From positions 123,857 through 163,167 of the forward strand of contig WELB01000014.1 of assembly GCA_009602725.1 (NCBI GenBank): a DNA stretch of 39,311 bases. The letters run 5' to 3'. Origin of the DNA: Spirogloea muscicola. Taxonomy: Eukaryota > Streptophyta > Zygnematophyceae > Spirogloeales > Spirogloeaceae. Position 1 is the stretch's first letter. Every line of letters starts with the position of its first letter. The position numbers were made by a program, and so were the translations under genes. Positions 21,490 through 32,060 of this stretch are shown piece by piece. The notes under the pieces are model-generated. The model was not told the origin of the DNA. It saw nothing but the letters and a program-made list of their open reading frames with translations, and searched no databases.

Positions 21490-21790
21490 GCGCGCGCCAC
21501 CGACCGGCGTGGACGCCATTAAGGTCGACGCGGCGCGTGTGAAGTCCGTCGGCCCTCTAGAGGATTGGCATGACCGAAGCATTCTCCTGGAAGCGCTTTC
21601 TCTGCACCATTGACAACAGGTTACTGAGAGCCCACTTGCTGACGTCTTGATGATCCTGCTTTATGCAATCTCTTCATGCCTTTCTTCTTTCAGACTTGAG
21701 CCCTTCTTCTTTCAGACTTGTCCATTCCTTTGGGCTGGCCTCTGACAGATAGCGCATTTGTCCCCTTCGTACTTTGGCCCAATCGGGCCT
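21490..21790. repeat. Segmental duplication, copy 2 (partner 9205-9495)
   Basis: Includes a minus-strand RLE fragment ENASVMPIL, TAG, RADGLHTRRVDL with the same nonsense codon as the partner (CTA at 21556-21558), plus matching flank down to the degenerate hairpin near 21733. The left edge joins unrelated GC-rich sequence at about 21480. Confidence 0.8.
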
Positions 21791-23659
21791 GTGCGGATCC
21801 ACCGCGGGTTACCTGGCAAAAGCCTTTTTTTCTGTCGTTAATTGTCCCCGGACGTTGCACCTACGAAAGACGGGGCACTTCCAAAGGGGGCAAGGGCTGT
21901 GAAAAGTAAGCCCAGAAAGAGTGAACAAGATCCAAAGGGCAAAGCACATGACAAACCTAATATTCGAGGATCTGAAGCTTCGAGCATGGAGGCAACGCCT
22001 GTCATAAGACATCAGATCTCCTTGAGGCTGGCCGCTCCCAGCCAGCGGCTCCTGTCTACACTGTCTCGCCCTTGCTCCGGGTTGGTACTTCGGCGGCACA
22101 GATCAGTCTGGCAAATATGTTTGCTCGGTTTTGGATACGAAAGCCCCGTTTCAATCGTATTTGTCGAACTGTTACCTTTCCACCCCTCAGAGTTTCTTGT
22201 TCTTTTACAGAAATTGTACTGACTTGCTTTTGCCTCCCTCTCACTGCATGCGCACCGCGCGCCTTGCGCCTCCGGGTCGACACCCATCTGTAGGGGCGCT
22301 TCGCGTGGATGTGCTTAATGGCCGGACCCACAGCGGCTGAAGGTCTGAGCAGGTCAACCCAGAGTGCCGAAATCGTGCCCCGCCCAGCGGTCCACGGGGC
22401 GGGGCTCACTATCGAAGAAGTGGCTCTCCCACTAACGGCCTGCAGGCGGTCGATGATCGGCCGGTGGCGATTCTATTCTGAGGCGCCGGAAACAACAGAA
22501 AAGGTGAAGCAGCTCTTTCAAAGAGAGGCGATGGCTGTAAAGAGACAGCTTCTCCATGTGAGGACAGTAGCTTTGAGAGGCCAGCCCAAAGGCCTTCAAG
22601 AAGCCCACAAAAGAACAAAAGGATCCAAACGAAGTGGCAAATCCATGGGGAGTCGCAAAGCGAATACAACCCTGGGAGGCGACCATGTGTTGCCGGCTAG
22701 AGAATCGGCCCTAGGGGCGATATCACGAAGCTAAGGGTCGGTCAAGGAAGAACGAGAATGGCTCTCCAATTGGGGGCAAGGGCTGTGATAAGCCAGCACG
22801 GAAAGCTTGACGAGGTCATGAAGGTCAACAACGCCGCCCCAGCCCAGACAGCACTTACTTTAGCCGCCTGGACGTGGGGAAGGGCGAGCAGCCGCCTAGG
22901 TGCCCCATACTTTACTTCCACTTGGCTCGTCCAAGGCGCGGCCTCGACGGAAGCTGACCGCCGGGGCAATACCGTGCATGCACGGCCGTGTGCCGTTGAC
23001 CAGCCGTGACCGGGCGGGCCTGGCGGCTGCTGGGGCCCAAGGGGACAGTCGGCAGAGCATGAGGCTCGCAGCAGCAGCGCAGGCTGGGCCGCACTTCGGC
23101 CAATCAGGCCCTGCATCACTCAATACACACTCCACGCTGGGCCAGCAGTTTTAGAAGATGGAAGCGCTTCCCAAATTGGGCCGATGGCTGCGAAAAGGCC
23201 AGCTCAGAAAAGGAGGCCTCTGTAACAAACAGTTCGATGGCTTTTCGTGCCAGCCCGACATGAATGGACAAGGTAGCGGTGGCTGTGTCAGGCCAGCCCA
23301 CAAGAGAGTTATTCATGTTTGTCGGCCTGGCTTCTTGCAGCCATTGCCTTACATTGCCTTTACCAGCCCCTCTTCTCTATGGGCGAGCACTTTCTCTTTC
23401 TGACATTGAAGCTCTTCAATCCTTCCTTATCTTTCTTTCGTTCCACAGGGAAGTGGACGAGGAGAAAGGGGTTGCCCCAGCGTAGGCTGGCAACAACAAG
23501 TTCGGGCGGCGGAAGCAACGAGTTGGCTGGCGGCACTCTAGCCGCCGTAGCGCGGAGCGGGTGCATGTGGGACCTGGCGAAAAGGCCCGCTTAAAATGAA
23601 GCTGACAAGATCCAGAGGGGTTTGCAATGAAGTGCTCGACTACTGTCTACCTGCGAAGA
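21791..23659. repeat. Hairpin repeat field, no gene supported
   Basis: Minus copies near 21893, 22570, 22788, 23190 and 23280; a plus copy near 23323. 22060-22310 and 22800-23150 contain open frames without recognisable homology. 23580-23659 is a piece of the composite repeat also at 2990-3075 (CCAGAGGGGTTTGCAATGAA, GACTACTGTCTACCTGCGAA) and serves as the sequence into which the 3' end of the next element abuts. Confidence 0.5.
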
Positions 23660-23839
23660 GGAAATTTCGTGTATTTGAAACGAACGAAGGCCAAATGGCC
23701 AAGTACAAAGGCAAGCACATCTTAAGACCTACATAATCTTCGGTAGATTGACCCGCTCAGAAACCACGGGTCAAAACATACAGGTCGCTAACCGATGCCT
23801 GGATACTAGATGGCAGATACGAAGCCCTTCTGCCACCAA

Positions 23840-24184
23840 CTAGAGCTCGCCCAGCTTTCTGGTGCAAAGAATTAGCCTGAGCACGCTGCAAACAGGCCAA
23901 ACTCGTCGTCGCAACAACGACAGAAAAGCAGCTGGCAAGCCCATCTCAGCCGGGAACACATCTGCATGTCGTGTGTAGCCTAGATTGGCTATGTTTTGAA
24001 GGAGAGTAAGGATACGAGGACCTAAGCAGCCAAAGATGTCGATTGCCGCTGGCAAGAGCTGATCACATCGGGGGTAATCGGAGTAGTGCTGCAACTTTCT
24101 TTGTTCAGCACTGCCCACTGCGTGGCCAGCGATGTGTGTCGATGCTGGACCTTTATAGGCCTCCGTAACCACGATATCGACCAA
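23840..24184 (-). pseudogene. Restriction-like endonuclease core of the retrotransposon
   Basis: MVDIVVTEAYKGPASTHIAG, HAVGSAEQRKLQHYSDYP and AIDIFGCLGP continue the RLE domain begun in the previous frame (RRTLDIV). Together they give Asp, Asp-Ile-Val, and Lys (QRKLQHYSDYP), matching KAAKHADHP in the copy at 7063-7795. It ends LILCTRKLGEL, then TAG at 23840-23842. 37640-38150 is a truncated sister of this segment. Confidence 0.7.
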
Positions 24185-26073
24185 AGCCCTTGGCCCTCCA
24201 CCAGGTTCACGCCCACAATGTCAAGTGTGCGGCGATGATGACGTCCCTGGGCATCCGTGGTGATAGGCATGATGTTGTTCACTTCCACCACCGCACGGTA
24301 CTCGGCGTCGCGCATCAAACCCGCCAAAGCATCACGGAGGAGGTTGTGGATGCCCACCATTTTTGGTCCAGTGGGGCATCGCAGCATGTGAGTGGCGAGC
24401 TCAGCACTCTCTGCACGGAAGCCGCACTCACACTGGCGCACCCCAATCAGGCAGTTAGGTGGGAGGCCGAGGAAGAGTTGAAGCAATGTCCGAAAGGCCT
24501 CGGAGCTGATGCTGAAGGCGCTGGCCACGGCGTGTGAGGTGATCCAGTCTGTGGCTCCAGGTGTGGCGAGGGAAGTAAGTCTTGCCAGGCTCCTTGGATT
24601 GTTGTGAATCTCTGGCAGCCTCCTCAAGCTTCTTTGGCGCTCATCTTCCACTGCCGTAACCAGTCTGGATTGTGCCCCTCTATCCGAAGCTTGGGCGAGG
24701 GCGGAGAATGGCGTGAGTAGGGGTCGTATAGAAGGGAAAGAGCCGATTGCCGAGTCACGGATGCTCCTCAGATCCGCTTGGAAGGGTAAGGAGCCTTCCT
24801 CCACGTTGCGTACGGGATCGTGGAGGCAAGGGAAGCGCATGGGAAGCATAGAGGCGATCTGGTGCCAGCAGCCCAGGAAGGCTGCTTGCGCCGTCTGCTC
24901 CAACGATCGGCAGCCAAGGCCGCCCATGCGAGTGGGGAGGGAAGCCTGGAGGGCAGATGAAGCGGAGGGGAAAGAGGAAGATTGTAGAAGGGATGCCAGG
25001 GACTGCAGCAGGGAGTTGTCGAATTCCTTGTAGAGCTCGCCCACCATGCCCATTGGGGCGACTGTCCGCTGCAGGTAGCATGCCCGTTGGCTGATGCAGC
25101 GGGTGAGAATGGCCAACGCCAGCTGTGTGTCCCCAACGAGGGGAAGTGAAGGGAGGGGGGCGAGATGTTTCTGGAGGCGTTCCCGCAAGTCCACCGCCAC
25201 GTGAGCTGGTGTGCCGAGGGGAACCTTGAGGATGGCCAGCCCATTGGCAGGGTTCTGGCAGCCGTGGGGGAGCTGAAGGTTGGCGGGGAGACCACGTGGG
25301 GACCATGCCACGCTCTTGGATGGGCAAACCCGCAGGCCCATCAGGTCCAGTTCGCGAACAAGCAATGGGTAAGCCGCCATGACTTCAGCTGGAGGTCCAA
25401 TGATGTGTGTATCATCGGCGTAGGAGGGGAAGAGGAGGTCTGGGTGTTGCCTCTGGGTGCGTCGTACTGCCCGACAATGTGCCAAGGCAAACAGGATTGG
25501 GCAAAGGGGACCCTCCTGGCGTGTTCCAAAAGATGACCACAGCGTCTTCCACGACTCTCCGGCTTGCCAAAGCAGCCGCCCTGGGCGGCCATAGGCCATG
25601 AGGAAAAAGGGTATAAGCGAAGGGAAGTGGATGCGCAGCTCCTCCATGATGACGCTGCGCTCCACTGTGTTGAAGGCATTACTGATATCCAGCCCAAGGA
25701 CCATCATTGAAGGGTCCACGTCGAGAGCAGCGCGGATGCCGTGAACGAGGGCCTCCGCCCCGCAGGACATGCCAGCACCAAATTGGTGGGGTGATAGGTG
25801 GCTGGTCAGCTGGGGTTTCAGCTCGCTGCACACGGCCTTTGATACCAGCCGCATGATTCCCTCCGTCATCACAATGGGTCTCACCCCGCCTGTCGGCTTC
25901 GCAAGGGCCAGCAGGTGGCTGGAATTTAAGGCGTCGGCAATGCGTGGTGGAATGGCAGCCCTGGCGATGTGCCGGCAGGTGGACAGGAACAGGGAGAAGC
26001 TCCTCTCATCCCCATCAAGGAAAAGGTCCTGTCGGTACTCAAAGAGCCATCCAGAAGGGCCTCCAGACACCAT
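24022..26073 (-). pseudogene. Reverse transcriptase and CCHC segment of the retrotransposon
   Basis: 683-codon frame. RT landmarks: SGGPSGW (about 3-9), LLALAKPTGGVRPIVMTEGI (54-73), LDISNAFNTV (128-137, catalytic Asp in LDIS), TRQEGPLCPILFAL (184-197) and SYADDTHII (217-225) with the catalytic YADD box. The usual QGDPL box reads QEGPL. A zinc motif C-x-C-x11-H-x3-C follows at residues 548-566 (QCECGF to HMLRC), then RRTLDIVGVNL, the start of the RLE domain. A frameshift near 24180 moves the RLE core to another frame, and the remaining residues of this frame are out of register. Confidence 0.85.
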
Positions 26074-26340
26074 CCGGGGGGCTTTTGGTCAGGGCCACAC
26101 GGAGCGCTTCTGCCGACAGGTCAGGAGGACTGGGGAGCTCGCCAGCCCAGGGCTCGAGGGGGTGTTGTGGAGGCGGGTGGAGCTGTCGCAAGATAGCCTC
26201 CGTGGCGTCGTTGGTAGTAGCCAGGGGGTCAGGGCAAAGGGCCTGAGCGGCCCGGGAAAGTTCTCCTGCCCTGCCAAAGCGTCTTGCGCGCGCTAGATCT
26301 CCAGCTGTGGACTGTTGAGAGGGCTGATTGATTAATCCAT
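26039..26340 (-). pseudogene. Retrotransposon linker segment in shifted frame
   Basis: Reads ARRFGRAGELSRAAQALCP, DPLATTNDATEAILRQLHPP and ELPSPPDLSAEALRVALTKSP, ending in TGA at 26039. Homology continues across a +1 shift in an AAAAGCCCCCC tract (about 26079-26090) into the RT frame at GVSGGPSGW. Confidence 0.6.
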
Positions 26341-27482
26341 TGCGCCCGCCGCTGTGAGAGCGCGACCCGAGCAGCTGCTGCCCGCTGCTGGGCCAACTCC
26401 TCCCATTTCCCACTTGCAAATGCAGCCAGTCTGTCCTGGAAAGTCTTGCGGCCACCGACGCCGAAGGAGGGAAGATGGCCAAGAACGAGCTTGGGAAAAA
26501 GCAGGTACAACGCCCAGGCCGCCTCGTCCATAGAGTCCGCTTCGATTCGTGCGAGGTAAGGCGTAAGAACCTTGGTGCACTGACGACGTGCCCATCTGGG
26601 AATTTGGCGAAGGTTTCGAGCGCTATCAGGGATGAGAAGGGGGGTGAGGTCCACTGTGGCAGCCCAATGCCAGCTCTCTGAAGAAGGGGGTGGTGGAGGC
26701 CGGACGGTGCCAGGCACTTGTGAACTCGCTGCCAGCTCCTCGCGATTCTGGCGGTTGCGGCAGTGATAGGCATGGACTGGCAGCCCTCTCGTGTTGAAAC
26801 GTTGCTGGCATGCTGGGCAGGGGACTCTCTGGTCTGGCGCATTTGGGAGGCCCGTGTGGACTGGGCTCGGGTTGTGAGACAGACCCTGCCGATGGCGAGG
26901 TCGTTCTTGATGGTCACCAGCTGGATGGCGTCTCACGATAACAGGTCGAGGCAGCAAGGGAGGTGGAGGTACGGGTAGAGGTAACAGGGGAGGTAGAGGA
27001 GGCAATGATGGCGGCGGCACTGGTGGTGGTGGTGGTGGTAGTGGAGCAGGTGGTGTTGGTGGTGGTGGTGGTGGTGGCGGCTCCGGGGAGAGGACTGGTG
27101 CAGGCACTGGTACATGCACAGCTGGAGCTTGAGAAGGAGATGAGCGTTGCCTTCGAGTCGAGAGAAGATGCAGCAGACTTCGCGGCCGGCAGGAAAGAAA
27201 GGGCCCGTCCGCAGTAGAGGAGTCGCTTGACTGTGCTGGGCTGATGACAATTCCGACTCGGGGGTCCATGTTGGGGGCCTCGGACTCTGCATGTATCCCG
27301 CGCGCCTGTTTGCGCTCTCCGTGGGCGCCGACATTGTAGCGACCACAGCCAACTGGCACCGCTGGGCAAATATTTGTGCGGCGGTGCCGGTGGTAGTTAT
27401 TGAGCGGGCCGGTTGCACCAAGCTCATGGGTGGCATCCAGCTGCCGGCGGTGGCCAGCGGGGCCCCGGGCCGGGCCCAGCAA
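26229..27482 (-). pseudogene. Retrotransposon N-terminal segment: Pro-rich region and zinc finger
   Basis: An open frame of 417 codons. A (GGT)n-like tract at 27019-27080 (plus) encodes poly-Pro/Thr on the minus strand. The zinc finger (PCPACQQRF, then LPVHAYHC; 26757-26821) resembles the N-terminal DNA-binding fingers of R2-type proteins. Then comes WHWAATVDLTPLL and a helical region (AAWALYLLFPKLVLG). The open frame starts after a stop with TTG, so the real start probably lies upstream in another frame. A frameshift near 26300 leads into 26039-26340 in the next frame. Confidence 0.65.
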
Positions 27483-28259
27483 TTACAAAGAGTATGCTGG
27501 TTGACATCGTGAGGCTGTCTCCTTCAAAGTTTATGCCTGGTGCTGTACAAAAAGGGACCTCCCTGTAGGGGCTGTAGGTTCATTAATGCTGCGGTCGAAT
27601 TCATTGAGCCCTTCTAAGTCATGTGCCGTTGGCAAGGACTCACATATGCTGGACCCTAGGTACAGTGGAAGATTGCTGGGACGTATCCAGTCGAAGCCAA
27701 CCAGTCGGGTGACTGTACTCATCCTCCCTCGCCTCCCCAATTGTTGAGTATGAGATAAATAGTGTGAAAACATGCTGCTTCATCAGGAGTAGTCCATGAG
27801 CATCGTAAGGTGATGAGTATCTCGTGGAGTGGCTAGGCTATAATTTGAGCTGACCTTGGAACAGCGGCCACCTTGCCGATTGCAGTTTGTTTCCGTCAGA
27901 TTTGCATAGGGGTCCGTTTCGCCATATGCGCAGAACCAGATCACGTTAATTTTATTCTGCGGTTCACTGTGGAGTCTTGTCTTGGTTCCAAGGACGTGAA
28001 CACCTAAGTGGAGAGGAAATGTAAGGTTTCCACCCCTTTGAGAACAAGGAAATTCTGCCGCCTTATGCCTCATGACCATGTATGCAACTGTTGGCAAGTG
28101 CTTTTGCCCTGCCTTAGCTTAGGTACAAGGCAGCATTGTCCCGCGTATGCGGTTGCAGTCTGATTTCCATGCGCGCTGGCTCGGGCAGATGAGATAGTCG
28201 TGCCCTGGTAGTAAGGTTCCCAGGTCTGCGAGCGCCAAATTCTGCTGTCAAGCCTACAT
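27483..28259. other. No supported feature
   Basis: Moderately AT-rich, apparently unique sequence. The longest minus frame (27783-28097) is not recognisable. I see no hairpin repeat copy here, in contrast with most of the window. 28218-28275 resembles 31153-31212. Confidence 0.3.
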
Positions 28260-28399
28260 GGTGTTCAAGTAGTTGTGGGCAATTTCCCGGATCTCAGCCT
28301 GGTCTTCAGGCCATTTGCCTCGTGCCGCACGGTATCTGCCGCCCTGGCAATAGTGGTGTTGTCGTTCCATTCGGTTCCGTCCAGGTTCGTCCGGGTGGC

Positions 28400-28525
28400 C
28401 TCGCATGCTCCCGGCATGCTCGGACCCAGACATGCGAGACAGCATGTGCGGAATCGGCCATTCTTGGCGGCATGCTCGACCCCGGCCATGCTCGGCGGCA
28501 TGGCGCCTGCCGGAGCCATGCCGTG
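28400..28525. repeat. CATG-rich imperfect repeat
   Basis: CATGCTC occurs four times (about 28404, 28415, 28471, 28487), and CATG eight times in about 120 nt, often as GGCATGCTCGG or GGCCATGCTCGG. The irregular spacing suggests a decayed short tandem array. Confidence 0.5.
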
Positions 28526-29039
28526 GATCCCTCGTCAGGCACGCTCCTTGCGGGGCGGGCCTTGGGGCGGACCCCATGCATCCGCTGACAAGAGAATGCT
28601 GAGCAGTAATCTGCAAGCTTTCCAGCTCCGTTGGACCTTGTCTACTTCTTCAGGGCTGGCCTTTCACAGCCGTAGCCCTCTTCCCGAGAAAAGCTCACAG
28701 TCGTTTGAAAGCAGGCTTTCCACAGCCCTCGCTCCTTTTGGAGCTGTGCTTACATATGGAAGATCTGCTCCAACCTCTTATCTCACAAGGCAAGGATGAA
28801 TGTTAAACAGAAAGCAGCTCTTGAGAGGTGGCGAGGGGCTGGAGAAAGCTAGCAAACATCATTGACCCGGGTCGGAAGGATACGTAAAGCTTAGAGAGCA
28901 CTTGCTCGGTGATCCTAGTCAGCAGCCGCAAGTCTGAAAGATCAGTATCAAGAAAGAAAGAGCATCTCCAATGTAAGGCAACAGGTGTGAGAGGCCAGCC
29001 CAAGGGAATTTACAGAAAAGAAAGAATGCGGCTGCTGAT
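28526..29039. repeat. Hairpin copies and retroelement 3' end
   Basis: Plus hairpins near 28652 and 28710, a minus copy near 28985. The minus strand at 28880-28960 reads FFLDTDLSDLRLLTRITEQV, the familiar retroelement carboxy end (SDLRLL). No host gene. Confidence 0.5.
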
Positions 29040-29480
29040 GTCAAAGACGCGGCTGTATAAGCCAGCCAGATGCAAACATCAGGTGTTCATGACGGAGCCA
29101 CAGGCTAGGCAGACAGGGCGCTCTGAAGTACCCCCGTGTCAGCAGTGGGAAGTCAGATGAGCTGAGGGGAGGAAGAGCAACCCCGCTGCGCAAGCCAGAG
29201 GCTGCTGCAAGGGCGGCGCGACCGGCTCGGCAATGCAAAGCAAGCGCTTGGGGCCGCTGTAGGAAGATAGATAGCCGCATGCATAGCAGGACACAAGATC
29301 CAAAGGCACCCAGCCTCAAGAAGTGCTGCACCCTGTTCGCGGCGCTGCTGGTCAGCTTAAGAGGCCAGCAGCGAAAGCAACGAGGACAAGCGACCCAAAG
29401 AAAAGGGAAGGAGTCGCTCCGCCTGTAGCCTGAGGCGGCAGCCAGGCCACGACCAGCACGAAGATGCGAGGCATGTGTCA
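29040..29480 (-). mobile_element. RLE retroelement remnant, third lineage, with nested second tail
   Basis: The minus strand from 29331 reads MQHFLRLGAFGSCVLLCMRL, LALHCRAGRAALAAASG and LPPLSSSDFPLLTRGYF. Upstream (29357-29480) a second carboxy end reads SHLRAGRGLAAASGYRRSD. The 3' tail (29045-29065) contains GCGGCTGTATAAGCCAGCC, a variant hairpin, and matches 17145-17300. Confidence 0.6.
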
Positions 29481-29499
29481 GGCGACGAGATGCCGCAAC

Positions 29500-30160
29500 C
29501 GTTACACCAGGGCCTGAGAGTCTGCGGCGTCAAAGAGCTGGTTGCTCCCTGTGCCGAAATGGAAAAGAAGAACTCCCAGAAGGGGTGAACGCTTGTGAAA
29601 GGCCAGCCCCAAAGAATACGGACAAAATCCGAAGAGGCTTGCTGGGAGGTGCTCGCTATCAAGGACTTGCTCAAGGACACTTTCACGAAGAGGGGGATGA
29701 TTTGCCTCTTGCCTCTGGTCACATTCTACGACATGTATTGCTCGTCGAGTGACTTGTGCCCATTAACCAGCCGCCCCGTCACAAGCCGTTGAGGACAGTC
29801 AACCACGTATCGAAGTTACAGAAATGACCATATCTACGACTGTGGGCCGTTGCAGCAATGCCGACCATAAACCCGTCATTCTATATGGCCATCAATTTTG
29901 CATACTCCTATTTGTATTCTACTTCATCTCTCTCCATCAAATGATGTGGGGATGCAGATGTCAGTGAAGCTTGCTGCACAGTATCTTTCTGGTCCAGAGA
30001 TTACGGAGACACTTGGGCATGTGGTATATGAGCAGATAGCAAGGAAACATATTGGTCAAAGAGACCATATGCCTGGGCACGTGCTGGTCACAAATGCGTA
30101 CTTCAAGACAAGCAAAGCAGTATCTGACATCATAACCAGTGGCAGCCATCACGGAGAAAT
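29500..30160 (-). repeat. Composite repeat matching 2870-3560 (orphan F-box/LRR tail)
   Basis: Same order and orientation as 2870-3560: GGCCTGAGAGTCTGCGGC, a hairpin variant near 29597, CAGCCGCCCCGTCACAAGCC, GGGCCGTTGCAGCAATGCC, CATACTCCTATTTGTATTC, GCACGTGCTGGTCACAAATG. The F-box/LRR gene that should follow at 30160 is absent, and hairpin repeats follow instead. Confidence 0.7.
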
Positions 30161-31180
30161 CTCCGTCATTTGGCCCCTTCGAACCTTTGTCAATTCTTTT
30201 CGGGCTGGCTTTTCACAGCCCTTGCCCCCATTGGAAGTGCCACTTCTTCTTTCGTCATTGGGCGAGCCCTTTCTTCTTGCCCTTTCTGCCTAGCCAGTGG
30301 CTCCGCTAATAAGGTCATGAACACCCTAAGTATGCGCCTGGCTGGCTTTTACAGCCGCACTTTTAATATCAGCAGCCGCACTCTTCCTCTTTGGGGCAAG
30401 GCGCGCCGTGCACATGAATTGAAAGAGAGAAGGGCTCTCCCATTGAGGATAGGGGCAAATGAAACGGAGGCCAATCCGAGCCTTACAAGTCCTGGTAACG
30501 GGGGCAAGGGGTTAACTTGCGGCTACTAAGTGATGTTTTTGAAGTGACTATCCTACATGCGCCTTGCTTGCTTGTGTCTTTCAGCGCTTTCTTTCCGGCC
30601 CTTTCGGACCTTGTCAGTGTTTCGGACTGGCCATTAACAGCCCTCGCCACCTTCTTAGGGTTACGGTTTAGAATCTAGGGTGAGGGTTCAAGGTGGCTGG
30701 CATTTCCCAGCCACCTTCTTCAACTGGGCGAGAGCTTATTCTTTTGAAGAGCTGCTTCTCCTCGGCATCAGGGGACACGGCCCCCGCAGAACCCAATATA
30801 CTAGGCACAAGGGCTTGTCGATTACCGTCCTGTATTCGATATCCCCTTTTCGGACCTCCATGTGCTGCCTCGTGGTTACTGAGCAGGTCAGCTTAGCAGC
30901 ACGTGATATGTACATCTGTCCCTGCGTCGGAGAGCCACTTCTCCTGCTTGCCTTCGTACTTGCCCACTCTGGCCCTCCATCACTGATAACCCACTCCAAA
31001 TGCCAGTGTACCCCGCCAACTGAGACCTCCGCTCTTCCTTGTTCACTCCTTCTCACCCATGTCGTCATTCTCTCAAAGCTATTGCCTTGCACTGGACGAG
31101 CTACTTCTTCCTTATTTTTGGGCTGGCCTCTCACAGCCATCGCCTGTGACGATCCCAGGTCTGTGAGCGCCAAATAGCAC
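30161..31180. repeat. Hairpin repeat field with telomere-like stretch
   Basis: Plus copies near 30205, 30335, 30630, 30692 and 31122. The copy near 30335 (GGCTGGCTTTTACAGCCGC) is the third-lineage tail. 30654-30692 (CTTAGGGTTACGGTTTAG, then GGGTGAGGGTTCAAGG) resembles degraded telomere repeats. No gene. Confidence 0.5.
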
Positions 31181-32055
31181 TGTTGACGCTCACATAATGT
31201 TCAGATAGTGTACTTGCCGGCTTTTCAGGCTCTGATATTGAGAAGTCGTTGGGGCCCCACTGCAGAATCTCCACAGTAATGTTGCGCTAACGTATAATCT
31301 AATGCGTCCATGTGGTACTGTGGCGCGGGCCGTTTTGTGTGCCTTCCCGCGCCAAGGGCCGTCATCCTTGTCATGCTGACTCATCCGCATCTCGCCTGGG
31401 TCAGCGTCAGCTTAAGAAAATAATCCACGCTGATTCGATTGTGCCTTGTCATCTCTTGATCGTCCACAACCAATATACGAACCCATAGTCTGTGAGCGCC
31501 AGCCAACGTTCTAAAGGTGACGTGATTGGATTTACTTGCTGGCAAATCTCACCAACTTGCACGGATCATGAGGCCGTCAGCCTCACGTACAGACGTCCCT
31601 TTGCTGTTACAGCACTCATGCCTTTATCGTCCCTTATCATCCTACCGGGAAAGCCTTAGGAAAGCGCTGTTCGGCCCCTTCGGACCTTGTCAGTTTTCCG
31701 GGCTGGCTGTTGAAACGGATGCGGGTCTAACGACTGGGGGTTAGGCAGCCGGAGCCAAGGCAACGCTAATGCAGATGGAGATTGGATTGAGGCGTCTGCC
31801 GAGACTGTCTGCTACAGAGAAGGGAGCCCTCTATATAGAAGTAGAAGTGCTTGCCTATTGAGATAGGGGCTGGGAGAAGCCAGCCCATAAAAGAATGAAC
31901 AAAGGACGAGAAGGGGCCAGGGGAAGCACTAAGAAAGACAAGCACAAGAAGAAACTAAGCAGTCACGAAGCACCCACTAAACCCCTGCTAAGCAGCCTTA
32001 GGTCAGAGAAGGCCCGGGCCTTCATATAGGAGGCCCGGGCCCGGGCTAAAGAATT
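31181..32055. repeat. Gene-free stretch ending in a retroelement 3' end and CCCGGG palindromes
   Basis: 31181-31690 holds no gene that I can see; TCTGTGAGCGCCA occurs at about 31156 and 31488. From 31880 to 32010, minus orientation, lies a retroelement 3' UTR and the protein end FSDLRLLSRG. AAGGCCCGGGCCTT (32009-32022) and GCCCGGGCCCGGGC (32033-32046) are perfect palindromes. Confidence 0.45.
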
Positions 32056-32060
32056 GAGAT

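Larger units (their letters stand above)
23660..27482 (-). mobile_element. R2/NeSL-like non-LTR retrotransposon, near full length, frameshifted
   Basis: Order from 5' to 3' on the minus strand: Pro-rich N terminus, C2HC/C2H2 zinc finger, linker, reverse transcriptase, CCHC motif, restriction-like endonuclease, 3' UTR. At least three frameshifts (near 26300, 26070 and 24180) break the protein. The 3' end at about 23660 terminates in a GTTTCAAATACACGAAA-type sequence without poly-A. The same terminus is seen at 36290 (GTGTACTTGAAAC), 37565 and 6213, defining a family. The 5' boundary is unknown. Elements with this architecture copy their RNA by target-primed reverse transcription after cleavage by the RLE domain. 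Confidence 0.85.

Noticed and set aside
22896-23135. Overlapping frames of about 80 codons in both strands at 22.75-23.15 kb
   Set aside because: GC-rich sequence open in several frames, without homology, splice signals or conserved motifs.
25165-26296. Plus-strand frames antisense to the reverse transcriptase
   Set aside because: No recognisable protein; the minus strand carries the RT motifs, including YADD.
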